Below are positions 22,627 to 34,939 of a stretch of DNA of 64,000 nt, piece after piece (position 1 is the first letter of the stretch; every line of letters starts with the position of its first letter). This DNA is from Paraspadella gotoi (Eukaryota; Chaetognatha): the NCBI GenBank assembly GCA_051294375.1, contig CM119265.1, positions 5,863,730-5,927,729 of the forward strand. Reading direction: 5' to 3'. The notes beneath the pieces are model-generated. The model saw nothing but the letters and a program-made list of their open reading frames with translations, made no database searches and was not told the DNA's origin. The translations under genes were made by a program, and so were the position numbers.

Positions 22627-25600
22627 CCACAGCTGTCCTTTAAGGCTTTATGCGGTTCATTGTCTCCGGCTGCTTTTTACATCCGCCGATCTCGGAGAGA
22701 CGAGACTTACATTTTTTCCTTTTTTTGGGTCAAATCTTTTTTTGCGAGTTTGTTTTTGTTTTCGGCGCGTCGCGCTTGTCAACGTCGCGCTGTGTTTTTC
22801 GGTTTGATTATCGGAAGCCGTATACCTTGAGGAAAACACTTCGAATCAGATAGCATAGATAGAGATGAGAGCAGAGAGAGAGAGAGAGAGAAGAACGATG
22901 AGAGAGAGGAGACGACTGAGAGAAGAGAGAGAAAATAAACATTACCGGATGTTCTATTGTGATCACCGGATCCAGTTTGTTCAATTAGATAATTTTTTCA
23001 ACTTTAAGAACAGATGGAATTAAGTCCACCAGAGTTCGGATCCTAAAATCATTTCGGACGCAAATTTATGATTAAAATTCCAAAACGTTTGCTAAGTTAG
23101 ATGACCTTTACAGTTTATCGCAAGTGGTTTAATCACTCACTCAATCATTTATCATTAATTGAAATTGATGATAATTCAATCATCAATTAATGAACTTTCC
23201 TTTTAGAAATCCCGATTTATGTCACGACCCCTTTTTTCACCCCCCCCCTTCAAATTCAGCCGTTCGGAGAAATTTTCGCGGCACTTTCACCTATTGTCCC
23301 GCCAGCCCCCGCCGCCTCCAATCCGGTGCTCCAACAGCGATCGCGACTTCGGGTAATTCACAATTAAAAATGAATTATAATTTAATTTAAAGTAATATAA
23401 CTTTAAAGAAGAAAATATCGCGACATTTATCAATTAGCTATCTTGGCTTTTCCTAACTTTGCCACTAATATAATGCTTATACAATAGAATGTGATGTAAA
23501 GTATTGTTATTTAATTGAAATTGGTTACCAATATAGAGAAGTTATCAATTATTACATTAGGTAAGCTTTCTGGCATTTCCTGACTTTGCCTGATTATAAT
23601 GTACTTTACATTACAATTCGGGAATGTAATGTTAAGTAATGTAAAACGAGCCCTTTTGCTACTTAAAATCGTCATTTACAAACGGAATGTGATTGTAAGG
23701 TATTGTAATGGGGCCCTATTGTCTTTGAACGAAATGCCCGACTTTCTCATCCCTTAACCCTCTCCAGGCGCGGACCTTACCCCCGGCCGCCATCCCCACC
23801 TCCTGCGGGTGCCATCTTTCTCATGACGACGGACGTGATCAACTCCGTGATGGCGCTGACCGTCGGGACGACCCAACGCCGAGTCGCGGCTCCTTTGCTT
23901 CAAGCGGCGTATGCCAACCGCCGCTCTGCATGAAGGGATACCGAGGGAAAGGGTTGAGTTCGCTTGAGGCTGCAAGCGCGGAGATTTTCGATTGGCTGAA
24001 ATTTGGAAAGTGAAATCTAAAATACGAGGATTGAAATTAACGAGTTATCATGAATGTATTAAAGTACAATGGTCATTAAACCAACTATAAGTTAAAAACC
24101 CGAGTGATTTCGTATTAAAATATGTGATTTTATTCTTCAAGGAAATCTCCTATGAAAAATATATTGGTTATGTATTACATTTCGTTATTTTATCAAAAAT
24201 ATTTTTTTATTTATTTAGTCCTCACTATGCTAAACAAAAAATTGTTTGGTTGACAATTGCCCAGAAACACAACGAAAAGGAAAGCAACAAACTTATACTA
24301 TATCATATTATTTTAAAACCCGAAGGCGGGCTTTGGAAAATCTTTATAAAGATATTGATATTTGGATAACGTTTGTTGCTGGACGAAGAAAAAAAAAATG
24401 CCTCGAAGCGTAGAATCTGAAACAGGAAAGAAACTTGTAAAAAATTTTTATTAAAAAGGAGGAAAAAAAATCTATACTTAAGCCAAAAGTTTTGTTACAT
24501 TTTTTTCGCATGAAAAAATCACTCTCTTTCTCTCCCTCTAAAAAAAAAACCCCGAATTTTTATTTTTATTCGACTTCGTAAGAATTGTATCAGTGTTAGT
24601 ATTAGCTTTGTCACGTCAAACTTTTTCTCTTTCAAAATACTAAAATTTTTTAAACGGTAACTTTTGTTCTCTCGTTAGATTCGCAATATATTTATCGGGC
24701 GAATCCCTTTTTTTTTTCTTCAATATTGTTTTTTCCATTGTATTTCGGGGTGTGTTTTTTTTTTGGGTTTGTTTCGCTTCGCTCCAAAGTTTTCTTGCTT
24801 TGGCTTTACTCGGCTTGATCGGCGTTTCCATTTTTTTCTGACTTTTTTTCTTTCCTTTTTCCATATGTTTTCTTTTCTCTTTCTTTTTTCCTCCTCCTCC
24901 CTTTCTCTCCTTTCTGTCTTCTTACTTTGTCTTTTTCATTTCCTTCTCAAATTGCCCCTTTAAAATTTATTCACTTCGTCGGCCTTCACGCTGCTTGTAG
25001 TGTTACAGCTCCTCAAGCTGCGACAGGGGCCTTTGCGAGGGTTCCGCGGTTTTCCATAATTTCTGGCAATATCTTCTCTCTCCTCTCTCTCTCTCTCTCT
25101 CTCTTCTCCTCTCTCTCTTTCCTAAAAAAAAAAGAAATCATCATTCGCCCAGCGTTCGTCCCAGTTTTTTTTTTTTCACTTTTTCCTCGTTTTGTGTGTC
25201 GCTATGATTTGTTTGGTTCAAAACTGGCGATTTGGGACCCAGTTTTTGCTGTCCCTTCCCGTTGTTGCCTTGTTATGTCGTTTATGGTCGTTAGTTTTCT
25301 TCTCTGCGGTCGATGGTCGGTGGTCGTGGTCGTGAGTCGTTGGTGTTCGCGCTTTCAGTTGTATGTGGGGGCCTTGTTCGTCGTCGTCGTTCGTCGTTCG
25401 TCGCGTTTTCGTTGTAAGTTCGAAACGCTATTTTTTTTTTCTTTTCATTACGAAAAAAAAAGTTTTCTTGACTTTTTTTTTTTCGTTTTGATTGACGAGT
25501 CATTCGTTCACACTACGAGAAGGAGGAGGAGGAGGAGAGGAGTAGCTAACAGGGAGGACTGGTCACGGCAAAGCAAAAATTACATATGATAATGAAAGCT

Positions 25601-25931
25601 ACGTTGTATATTTTTTTATGATGATATTTGTTGACATTGTGTGAAAATTATAAAGACATTGCAAGGCCGTTTCTGAGAATTAAATTTTATGACTCAAGTT
25701 TACGATGTGACCGAGGCAAACGATACGCAACGCCATTCAAACAACGCCAGCTAATGACGGCGTTGAGTTAAACAAATCCGAGTTGACGTCGCCTGCAATA
25801 CTCTATAAATTGAAGAAAGAAAAGAAGAAAAACAAAAGACCTTCGTCGACACGAACGACGAACAAGATGAGAGAGGGGAGAGAGAGAGAGAGAGAGGATG
25901 AGAGAGAGATAGAGAGAGAGAGAGCAGAGAT

Positions 25932-25962
<31 letters not shown>

Positions 25963-26330
25963 TGAGAGAGAGAGAAGCGAAACGTCATCCTATTTTTTTT
26001 TCTGGTGACTTTGATTTTTTTAAACTGGAATATTCTAATTTTTAATGTTTTTCCGAGGCATGATTTGAAGATCTTTCTTTTCTTACGTTTTATCGAGAGG
26101 TTTTTTTTCATATGCAAATTTTTCTTGGCGACGACGACAACGACGATGAGATTTTCCTTCTCTTTTATATCTTCTCATTCAATTTTTTTTCATCTTTTGT
26201 TTGGACGTCAATATGTTTTTTTTTCTCTTCCCGTCATCCTTCCTTCATTTTCATCCTCCACTTCCTCCTCTCTCCCTCCCCGACGTCTCCCTCCCCAAGA
26301 CGTCTCCCTATCCTAATTTTACCTCTTCCC
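22029..26330 (+). repeat. 4.3-kb unit, second tandem copy
   Basis: Second copy of the 17,706-22,028 unit. It appears identical for the first 1,903 bases, including every apparent indel, and then becomes a separate noisy version of the same sequence. Its right part overlaps the IR2 right arm. Confidence 0.9.
23768..23952 (+). pseudogene. Copy 4 of the GC3-rich exon, frameshifted
   Basis: Matches copy 3 base for base up to 23,931 where compared. After that it carries ATGAAGGGATACCGAGGG, closer to the intact copy, and a damaged donor (GGTTGAG). The frame is broken by the same insertions as copy 3. Confidence 0.65.
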
Positions 26331-26495
26331 CAACGTCTCCCGTTCCCAATATCTCCCTCTCCCAACGTCACCTCTTCCAAGCGTCTCCCTTCTCCCAATT
26401 TCAACGCCTTCATCTCACCTCATCCCAAACGCGTCTTCCCTCTCCCAATGTCATCACGTCTCCCTCTTCCCACGTTCTCCCTCCCAATGTCTTCC

Positions 26496-26520
26496 NNNNN
26501 NNNNNNNNNNNNNNNNNNNN
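26496..26520. other. 25-N gap
   Basis: Exactly 25 N, inside the reversed 15-bp minisatellite. Confidence 0.95.
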
Positions 26521-27104
26521 TCTCCCAACGTCTCCCTCTCCCAACGTCTCCCTCTCCCAAAGTCTTCCTCTCCCACGTCTCTTCTCACTCTCATGAGTCA
26601 AAACGTCGAACACGAAATGTTTTCCGATTCGCGTCTCAAATTCTTCGATCGGAAACCCCGCATTTGCATCGACGACGGCCGACGTACAAATCGCACGTAC
26701 TGTACGTTCGTTCTCCGGTCTTCTCTTTAGTTTTAATAATTTATTAAAAATTTATAATTTATTATTTATTATAATCTTTTATAATTTGAAATATATTCGT
26801 TTATTCTGAGGGTTTTTTGAATTTAAATGAATTTTAATGCGAATAAAACGTAAACCAAGTTAATTCTCATTATACCTCGTGATTTCCAGTACTTTGTTCA
26901 AAATTTAATGAAACGATCTAGATAATATAATAATATTTAATTGAGATAAAGTAAGTGCGAGTTAGTAAACTATTAGTGCGATATTTTTGATTGAAGGTCA
27001 GTTATCATCTTGTAAGACGGACGGAAGACTTAGCCGACCTTAATTCGTTCAATTTCAAGGGGCAAGATATCTCAAAAGAAACAGTGAAAATTGTTATGTG
27101 TTAG

Positions 27105-27295
27105 TGACAGAACCGTTCAATATAAGCAGTCCCTGAGCTTCGGATCAGGCTGTAACACCGCGTTACAGGGGGGTTAAGCGCCCCGTCCCTCTCAACTGCT
27201 AGGCGACCACAGGGCTAGAACCCCGGACCTTAGGGTTGGGAGGCGAATGACTTGCTTCCGGCACCAATGGCCGCTGATGAACGGTTGGTGGATTT
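27105..27295 (-). mobile_element. tRNA-derived SINE-like element, mirror copy
   Basis: Reverse-strand counterpart of 14,797-14,990. It keeps the box B-like GGGGTTCTAGCCC and the box A region, with a few indels different from the left copy. The hairpin-forming GTGGATTTTAGTCCAC lies at its 5' side at about 27,287-27,304. Confidence 0.5.
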
Positions 27296-28012
27296 TAGTC
27301 CACCATCTCTCGTTTATTGAATGAATAAATAATTTCGATATTTGTTGCACTTGAATTTCTGTTTCCTTTTTATAAAAAAAAAACATTTGTTGCACTAATG
27401 TCCAAAACCAGCCAAGACTTCTCCAAGATTTGTTCTTCGAATCCCCAAGAGGAGCGTCGAAATCATATCCGAGTATCCGCTCGGAAGATTCGCTAAACAC
27501 TGATTTATTTCGGCCATCTCGGTTCGTTATGCGCAGTTAATGAAGCTCCTCGTTCTCGCGTCGGCGGTGGAGATCTCCATCTTTTTGAGTGGGAGTTTTT
27601 ACCGACAAGTGGTCATCTCGCGTCGGCAAAGGGAACTCTTTTGTCGGCTACTTCGCGTCGGTTTCGACGAAGGCGTTCAAGAATTGACCACCGATACATG
27701 TAATGCAACGAGCCGCGCCTGAATTTCCTCGGCTACCTTTTTATTCAATTTCCTGATGAACTACGTGTACGTATTTGGGATGTTCTTCATGATTTCACGT
27801 TAATACACTTGCACCGGCATCGCAATCCTTCAAACGTATAAGTCTGCGTCGGCAACTTCTCTCGCATTTATTCCTTTGCCGACTTCCGACGATTTCGCCT
27901 TCGTTCGTGCGTCGGCGAGAGTCAGTTGATGGAAAAATTCTCTCGAGAGGCGGAATACATGGAGGGAAACCGAATCCATTTTATTCGGGGATTATAGTCG
28001 AACGGAATAAAC

Positions 28013-28035
28013 GTCTCTCTCTCTCTCTTTCTCTT

Positions 28036-28114
<79 letters not shown>
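28013..28114 (+). repeat. (CT)n microsatellite
   Basis: About 100 bases, nearly pure CT after 28,040. It marks the outer end of IR2. Confidence 0.95.
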
Positions 28115-28119
<5 letters not shown>

Positions 28120-28725
28120 CCGTTTTTTGTGCGCATCTCTGGCTCGTGATAACCTTTATTTTTTTTTGTGTTTTTATTTTGGCGACACGAAAAGAGACAA
28201 TCCAAATGGAATTTATGGTAACGAAAACAACGATTCTATGGAAAAATATTTCATGATATTTGAAAAGGTGCTTTTCAATGGAACCAACCATATATTTGGA
28301 GAATACAATTTTTTTCTTCAATACTACTAATTGACTTATTCGATGTTGCCTTTTCTTTTGTCAAGTGTAATAAAGATGGCGACTCGAAACTTAAATTTTT
28401 TTTTTGTTCGATCAAACGAGGGCGCTGCGTGAGAATTTCCGGAAAAAAAAGGGCGGATGGCCGGATGGAAATCGGTTGTGGGTGACTCGTAACTCTTCTC
28501 ACTTTCTCCTCGTAACTGTTCACAACCTCACAACCTCACACCCGAAACTTTTTTTTTCTCTCGAAACCCAAGCCTCTTTTTCTTTCCCCTCGTTTTCTTT
28601 TTTTCCAATTTTTTTGATTTTTTTTTTTTTTTTGCGGTTCTCTTTTTCTTCTATGTCGTTGGTTATTGTCTCCCTCTTTTACTTTCTCTCTTTGTCTTTC
28701 TCTCTAGTTCTTAATATATATCTAC
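28115..28725. other. AT-rich unique sequence with T-runs
   Basis: No supported gene. AAGATGGCGAC at about 28,373 resembles a YY1 site, followed at 28,430 by GAGGGCGCTGCG, so a weak promoter-like island is possible. Two T-rich stretches (28,540-28,640) dominate the rest. Confidence 0.5.
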
Positions 28726-28726
28726 A

Positions 28727-28813
<87 letters not shown>

Positions 28814-28832
28814 TTATTTATCTATCTATCTT
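28727..28832 (+). repeat. (TATC)n microsatellite
   Basis: About 25 tetranucleotide units with one TATT interruption. The Ile-Tyr-Leu-Ser open frame over it is an artefact. Confidence 0.98.
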
Positions 28833-28998
28833 TCGATCTATTCAGTGATATATGTAATTAGTATTTACTATCTAGATGCATCTTGCTCAATTAAGTCCAT
28901 ACTATCACTTTATTTACTCTTTCAAACCTTCCCCTATTTGCTCGCCTTCTTCTCCTTACCCTCTCTTCCCTTCAGCTACCCAGATGTTTAGAATCGGA

Positions 28999-29002
<4 letters not shown>

Positions 29003-29053
<51 letters not shown>

Positions 29054-29223
29054 CGAGAGAGAGAGAGAGAGAGAGAGTTGACCTTGGATTTTCTTGGAAT
29101 TATTCCATATCTTAATCCCGGAATCGACGTGGGAGTCAAGGCCCGGCCTTTCTCCAAATATGGGAACCCACAAAAAAAAAGACCTCCCAGACCCCCGAAA
29201 AAAAGAGAGAGAAGAGAGAGAGA

Positions 29224-29276
<53 letters not shown>

Positions 29277-29279
29277 TGA
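29003..29279 (+). repeat. Two (GA)n arrays separated by ~120 bp
   Basis: (GA)n at 29,003-29,077 and at 29,203-29,277, separated by unique sequence with GGAATCGACGTGGG and an A-run. Arg-Glu frames here are not genes. Confidence 0.95.
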
Positions 29280-29401
29280 GTTTGAAATCAGTTTCGCATG
29301 TTTGTTCTTTTTCTTCCTCATTTTCTTCCTCTCCCTTTGCTGCGGAATTTTTTCCTCTGTTGGGTCGTAAAGTTTGGCAAAAGTGTATCGTCGTGTCTCT
29401 C

Positions 29402-29541
29402 TGCAACAAATAAGACTGACAAGGACGACAACGATGACAACGACGACGAAAATGACGAACAAACAGCTCATCGACGAAGACTGCAAACGAACCGAAGACG
29501 TTGAAGATTTTAAATATCACAACGAAGCTTTAAAAATATGA
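29402..29541 (+). pseudogene. Acidic coding fragment with one apparent frameshift
   Basis: The stretch 29,402-29,460 reads as an acidic peptide (TDKDDNDDNDDENDE) in one frame. From 29,461 another frame continues as a non-repetitive peptide (KQLIDEDCKRTEDVEDF, then KYHNEALKI) and ends at TGA 29,539-29,541. Joining the two needs a single-base shift within a run of GAC and AAC codons, where an indel is likely. I infer a terminal exon of an acidic protein similar in style to the one at 2,312-2,455. No family is recognised and no acceptor is obvious upstream. Confidence 0.3.
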
Positions 29542-29929
29542 GAATTCAGTAATCAGTATACGGGATATAATGAGACGACGACAACGACAATGACAAAAAC
29601 ATCACTCGTCTAACTTAACAAAAATTAAACTTAAAAACCGCGTGCTTTTGTTCGCGATCCTCCGCAACTAACCCCCGAGGCTTTAATTTTTTGTACAAAA
29701 TTTGTTTCTCCTTTTTGTTAAATTTTTCTCCTACTTTTTTTCCCCGCGCTTTCCTTCCCTTTTCGTCTTCTTTTTTTATTTTTCTCATTTTATTTGATTA
29801 ATTGGAATTCTTTTTCCCAAACTCCCTTTTGCCGTTGCAATCCAAGGAGAGAGGGAGGAGGGAAAATGTTCGACAACAATTTTGTGAACGAAACAAATGT
29901 GAGAAGCTAAAAAAAGTTATGCTATATAA
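29542..29929. other. Unique AT-rich sequence
   Basis: Nothing recognisable apart from T-rich runs. A (GAC)-like remnant lies at 29,570-29,600. Confidence 0.5.
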
Positions 29930-32900
29930 AAGAGAAGAGATCATACCAGGCCTCGCTATCCGCACACTGAATCGCACTACACACTCGAAGTGCCAAATTA
30001 GTAATCTGTGGACAGCAGAAAATTTTCGATACAGCCTCGCTATCCACACCGTAACCACTACACCTCCTGAAGGCCATTTAGTAATGGTGGACAGGCAGAA
30101 AATTTCATACAGCCTCGCTACCTTCACACCTGTAACGCAACATTACACCCCATCTGAATGCATAGGTAAGTGGACAGCAGAACAATTTCATACAGCCTCC
30201 GCTACCACATCCGTTAACCACTACACTCTGAAGCCATAGTGAAGTGTGGACAGCAAGAAAATTTCATAGCAGCCTTTCGCTACCCACCTGTACTCACTAC
30301 ACTCTGAAGCCATGTAAGGTGGACAGCAGAAAATTTTGCATACAGCCTTCGGCTACCACGCTCACCTGTTAACCCACTACATCTGGAGCCATAGTAAGGG
30401 TGGACAGCAAAAATATTTAATATGCAGCCGTCGCTATACCCACTCTGTAACCACTATCCCTCTGAAGCCATAGTAGGAGGTGGACAGCAGAAATTTCATA
30501 CAGCCGCTCGTCTACCCACCACTGTAACCAAGCTACAGGCTCTGAAGCCATAGTAAGGTGGAATGGAGCAGAAATATTTCATACAGCCTCGCTACCGCCA
30601 CCTGTAACCACTACGCTCTGAGCCATAGTAAGGGTGAATTCAGCAGAGAAAATTTCATTATCAGCCTCGCACCTTCCCGTGTAACCACTACATCTCTGAA
30701 AGCCATAGGTAAAAGGTGGTACAGCAGAAAATTTCATACAGCCTCGCTACGCACCTGTAACCACTACAACTCTGAATGCCATAGTAGAGGTGGTGACATG
30801 CAAGAAAATTTCATACAGCCTCGCCTAACCCGCACCGTGTACTCACTACACTCTGAGGAAGCAATAGGTAAGGTGGACAGCGAGAAAATTTCATACAGCC
30901 TCGCTACCCACCTGTAATCGCACTACACTCTGAAGCCATAGTAATGGTTGGAACAACCATGCAAGAAAAATTTCATACAGCCTCGCTACCGCACCTGTAT
31001 AGCCACTACAGCTCTGAGCCATAGTAAGGTGGACAGCAGAAAAATGTTCATACAGCCTCTGCTACCCACTTGTTTAAAACCACTTACATCTCCTGAAGTG
31101 TCCATAGTAAGGTGGAATCAGGCAGAATAATTTCAATACAGCTCGGCCTACCCATCCTGTGAACGCACTACACTCTGAAGGCCATAGTAAGGTGGACCAG
31201 CAGATAAATTCATACAGCCTGCGCTACCGCACGCTGTAACTCACTACACCTGAAGCCATAGGTAAGTGGAACAGCAGAAAATTTCATACCAGGGCCTCGG
31301 CTATTCCCACTGTAACCACTTACATCTCTGAAGCCATAAGTAAGGTGGAACAGCAGTAATAAATTTCATACAGTCTCTCGCTATCCGTCATCCCTGTAAT
31401 CGCACTACACTTCTGAAGGCCATAGTAAGTTGGATCAGTCAGAAAATTTCATACAGGCCCTCGCTATTCCGCATCAGCTGTAACCACTACAGTCTGAAGG
31501 ACCATAGTAAGGTTGGTAATCAGAGAAATAATTTCATAGCAGCCTCGCGTGATCGCTCACGCTGTTAAGCTCACTACATCTGCATGAAGTCCATAGTATA
31601 GGGTGGACAGCAGAAAATTCTCATACAGCGTCTATCTGCCTACCCCATCCTGTTAAGCCCACTACATGTCTTCCTGAAGCCCATGAGTGAAGGTGGACGA
31701 GCGAGAAAATTTCATAAACAGGGCTCGGCTACCGCCTGGCACGCTTGTAATCGCACTACAGCTGCAGGGGGGGAAGCCATAGTAAGGTGGACAGGCAGAA
31801 AATTTCATACTAGCGCTTCGCTACCGCTGGCACGCTGTAAAGCCACTAACTCTGAGCCCCATGATGTAAGGTTGGACAGCAGAAAATTTCATACAGCCTT
31901 GCGGCTAGCTCACGTCTGTAACCTACTACAACTCCTGAAGCCATAGTAAGGTGGCACAGGCAGAAAAAGTTTCATAACAGCCTGTCAGCTTACCTCACCT
32001 GTAAACCACTAGCATCTGCTGAATATTGCCATTAAGTAAGGTGACAGCAGAAAATTTCATAACCAGCCGTCGCTACCGCACGGGCTGTAATCCACTACAT
32101 CTCTGAAGAGGCCAAGTAGAGGTGGAGCCAGTCAGAAAATTTCATACAGCTCTCGCTACGTCACCTGTAACCACTACACTCTTGAAGCCATGTAGTAAGG
32201 GTGGACAGCCAGAAGAATTTCATACAGCCTCGCTACCCCACCTGTAACCACTTACATTGCTCGTGATAGGGCCTATAGTAGAGGTGGGACAGCAGAAAAT
32301 TTCATTATCAGCCTCGCTATTCCTCACTCCCTGGTAACTCACTACTATTCTCTGTAAGCCATAGTAAAGTGTGGATCAGCGGATGAAAATTTTCATACAG
32401 CCTCGCTTACCTTCACGCTGTAACCACTACACTGCTGAAGGCCATAGTAAGTTGTGTGGAGCAGTGCAGTAAGAATTTCATACTGCCGTCGCTATCCCAT
32501 CTCTGTAATGTCGCACTACAAGATCTGCTGAAGCCAGTAGGTAAGGTGACAGCAGTAAAATTTTCATAAACTAGCCTGCTACCTCAAACCCCCTCTGTAA
32601 CCACTACAACTCGTGAAGCCATGAGTAAGGTGGACAGTAGAATATAATTTCGATAGCAGCCTGGCTACCTCACCATGTAAACCACTACACTCTCTGAAGT
32701 CCATAGTAAAGGTGGACAGCAGAAAATTTCATACAGCCTCGGCTTACCCACCTGTAACCGACTACACTCTGGAAGCCATAAGTAAGGTGGAGCAGCAAGA
32801 AAATTTTCATACACGCGCTCGCTACCGGCCCCCCTGTAACCACTACATCTCTGAAGCCATAGTAAGTGTGGTGAGCAGCAGAAATTTCATACAGCCTCGC

Positions 32901-33185
32901 TACCACCTGTAACGCACTGACACTCGAAAAGCTCATAGTAAGTGGACTAGCAGAAAATTTCATACAGCCCGCTACCCCACTCTCGTAAACCACTACCTCT
33001 GAAGCCATTTAGTAAAAGGTGACAGCAGAAAATTTCATACAGCCTCTGCTACCCACCTGTAACCATACACTCTGAAGCCCATAGTAAAGGTGGCAGCGAA
33101 GAAAAATTTCATAGCAAGCCTCGCTACCACTCTGTAACCACTACATTGCTCTGAAAGCCATTAGTAAGGTTGGACAGCAGAATTC
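29930..33185 (+). repeat. ~70-bp satellite array, about 45 monomers
   Basis: Head-to-tail repeat. Each monomer carries GTGGACAGCAGAAAA, then TTTCATACAGCCTCGCTACC, then TGTAACCACTACACTCTGAA and GCCATAGTAAG. I reconstruct a consensus of 70 bases, while the observed spacing averages about 72 because monomers carry scattered one- and two-base insertions more often than deletions. The array ends abruptly at GACAGCAGAATTCCGCGC. Open frames over it are repeat translations and not genes. Confidence 0.95.
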
Positions 33186-34640
33186 CGCGCTATTGTGCTA
33201 ATTGCATTAAGGCCACCAGCCGCACCCAACCGTCCCAATAATTTGTTTTTGAATTTTATCTATTAGCAAACTAGCTTATCCTTGGAACTTTTGTTTGATG
33301 AAAAGTAATTGCCAGTATAACCACTTCATTTTTTGCTTGAAGTATCTTCAATTCTTTTTATATGGTTGTTAATTGTTAGAAAATGCAATATTCTAAGATT
33401 TTATTATTATTTTCATGGTCTCTATATACGATGTTAAGTTTTCCACTAAGCATTTTTTTTATTCTTTCATTTCTTAAAAATATAATACTACAATATCTGC
33501 CAAATTAGAGTTATACGAATACTCAAAAGGTTTTTTAAATAATGCAAAAATGACAGTCAGAGTAAAAATTGTTATTTACAAACGTTTAAAAATTATTTAA
33601 GAAAGGATAATTACATAAAAAAATTTATGAAACATGAGTACTGTGAGAAAGGCAGGGATTTTTTATTATTAAGCTGGTTTAACTAAAAAAGTATAATGTA
33701 ATTTCTCGTCGAATTTCGTTGTTTTGGTAAGTTTTTTAGTTACATACGTTTTTTTCTTATTTAAAAACAAACGGTTAAATTGAAACAAAAATAACGGACA
33801 TTGTTTTCGTCTCTGATGAGAGCCCATTTGCAGCGCGAAAAATATGTTTTGGTAAAAATAGTTTTTTTTCACCAGAATTGAAGAAAGTGAGAGATGAGTA
33901 GAGAGAGAACGAGATGAGAGGGACAGAGATAAATGGTTTTTAACAAATGTAATTTAGAAAATGGTCAGTGAGAGAAGAGTGGATAGAAGAAATGAAATTA
34001 GGTCAAATTGTTGGAGATACACTTAACTTTGTCTCAACTATCATCTGTTCCTTGTTCTCAATTTTGCTTTGTTGGGTTACCTTATCTTTGTTCTTCTCCT
34101 TTCTCTCCTCTCTCTCTTCTCTCTCTATCGAGGCCTACCGGCGAAATGCCGTTCAGTCTAGCGTATTGATCGGGTGAGATTCTTTGTGGAGGTAGTCGCG
34201 TCAATTCTGTCCGTCGGCGCGTCACGCAATTTTTATATAAAAACATACTAATGCTTTTAATAGGTTTTGGGCTGGAACTTATCCGTTTTTTTTTTTAATA
34301 AAAATCTAATTAATCAAAATTTACATGAAGTTTATAAACTGGTGCGAATCATTATGTAAAGTTTAAGAAATTTTGTAGATGATGGTCTTCTCTCTTGAAA
34401 TCAGCTCTTGAAATTTTTCATTATTTATCCATTTTTGGATTCTAAGTATTTTTTGTTGTAATTTTCTCACTTTCATAATGATTTTCTGAATAGTGCAAAT
34501 GGAATGATTATATGTTTACTTTCTATTTATAAATTTTCCATTATTTATGTATTGTTTATTTGATTCATTGAGTCAATTGAAGTGACTATGGCTATCGCAT
34601 TTCAATGTTAATGACTTATCATCTTATCATGAATGATTAT
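33186..34640. other. AT-rich unique sequence, no gene recognised
   Basis: Single-copy looking AT-rich DNA with poly-A/T runs. The longest protein-like piece is a 28-codon minus-strand frame at about 33,270-33,356, which is within chance expectation. A short CT-rich stretch lies at 34,090-34,130. Confidence 0.5.
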
Positions 34641-34870
34641 TTCATTCATCATTCAGTGAATTTTACTATCATTTTGCATCAATCCATTTGGTTATTTATC
34701 ACATCAATTCATTTTTGGTTTAATCTATAAAATTTTCGATTCATTTTGTGTTATCATCGGTCTGGATCAATTTATTGGTTTATCATTTCGATTCAAATAT
34801 TCGGTTATCTTTCGGCATCAATCATTTTGGTTATCATCCCATGCGAAGGTTCCTTTGGGTTATCATGGCT
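34640..34870 (+). repeat. Degenerate ~24-33 bp minisatellite
   Basis: Repeated blocks of the form TTTGGTTATCAT followed by CATCAAT(C/T)CATT recur about seven times with variable spacing. The match is imperfect and I set the borders by eye. Confidence 0.55.
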
Positions 34871-34939
34871 GTAGTACCAATTATTTGTTGTTTATCAATT
34901 TTGAATGGGGAGGGTTTCTCGGAGTCCTATGTCTTTTAA

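Larger units (their letters stand above)
25130..28125 (-). repeat. IR2 right arm
   Basis: Reverse complement of about 13,954-16,990. The outer boundary is sharp: the (CT)n array and TGTCGCCCGTTTTTT near 28,115 match 13,961-13,985 reversed, after which the sequence is unique. A 25-N gap (26,496-26,520) falls inside the reversed minisatellite. Confidence 0.9.

Noticed and set aside
28127-28330. Frame containing NNDSMEKYFMIFEKVLFNG
   Set aside because: AT-rich, no acceptor or start in a good context, and about 50 codons, which is within chance expectation.
29802-33008. Frames of 66-145 codons with repeated ISYSLAT or FHTAS motifs
   Set aside because: They are translations of the 70-bp satellite. 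The repeated motif follows the monomer and shifts frame with each indel.
33270-33356. Minus-strand frame KNEVVILAITFHQTKVPRIS
   Set aside because: Only 28 codons in AT-rich sequence, with no splice or start signal.
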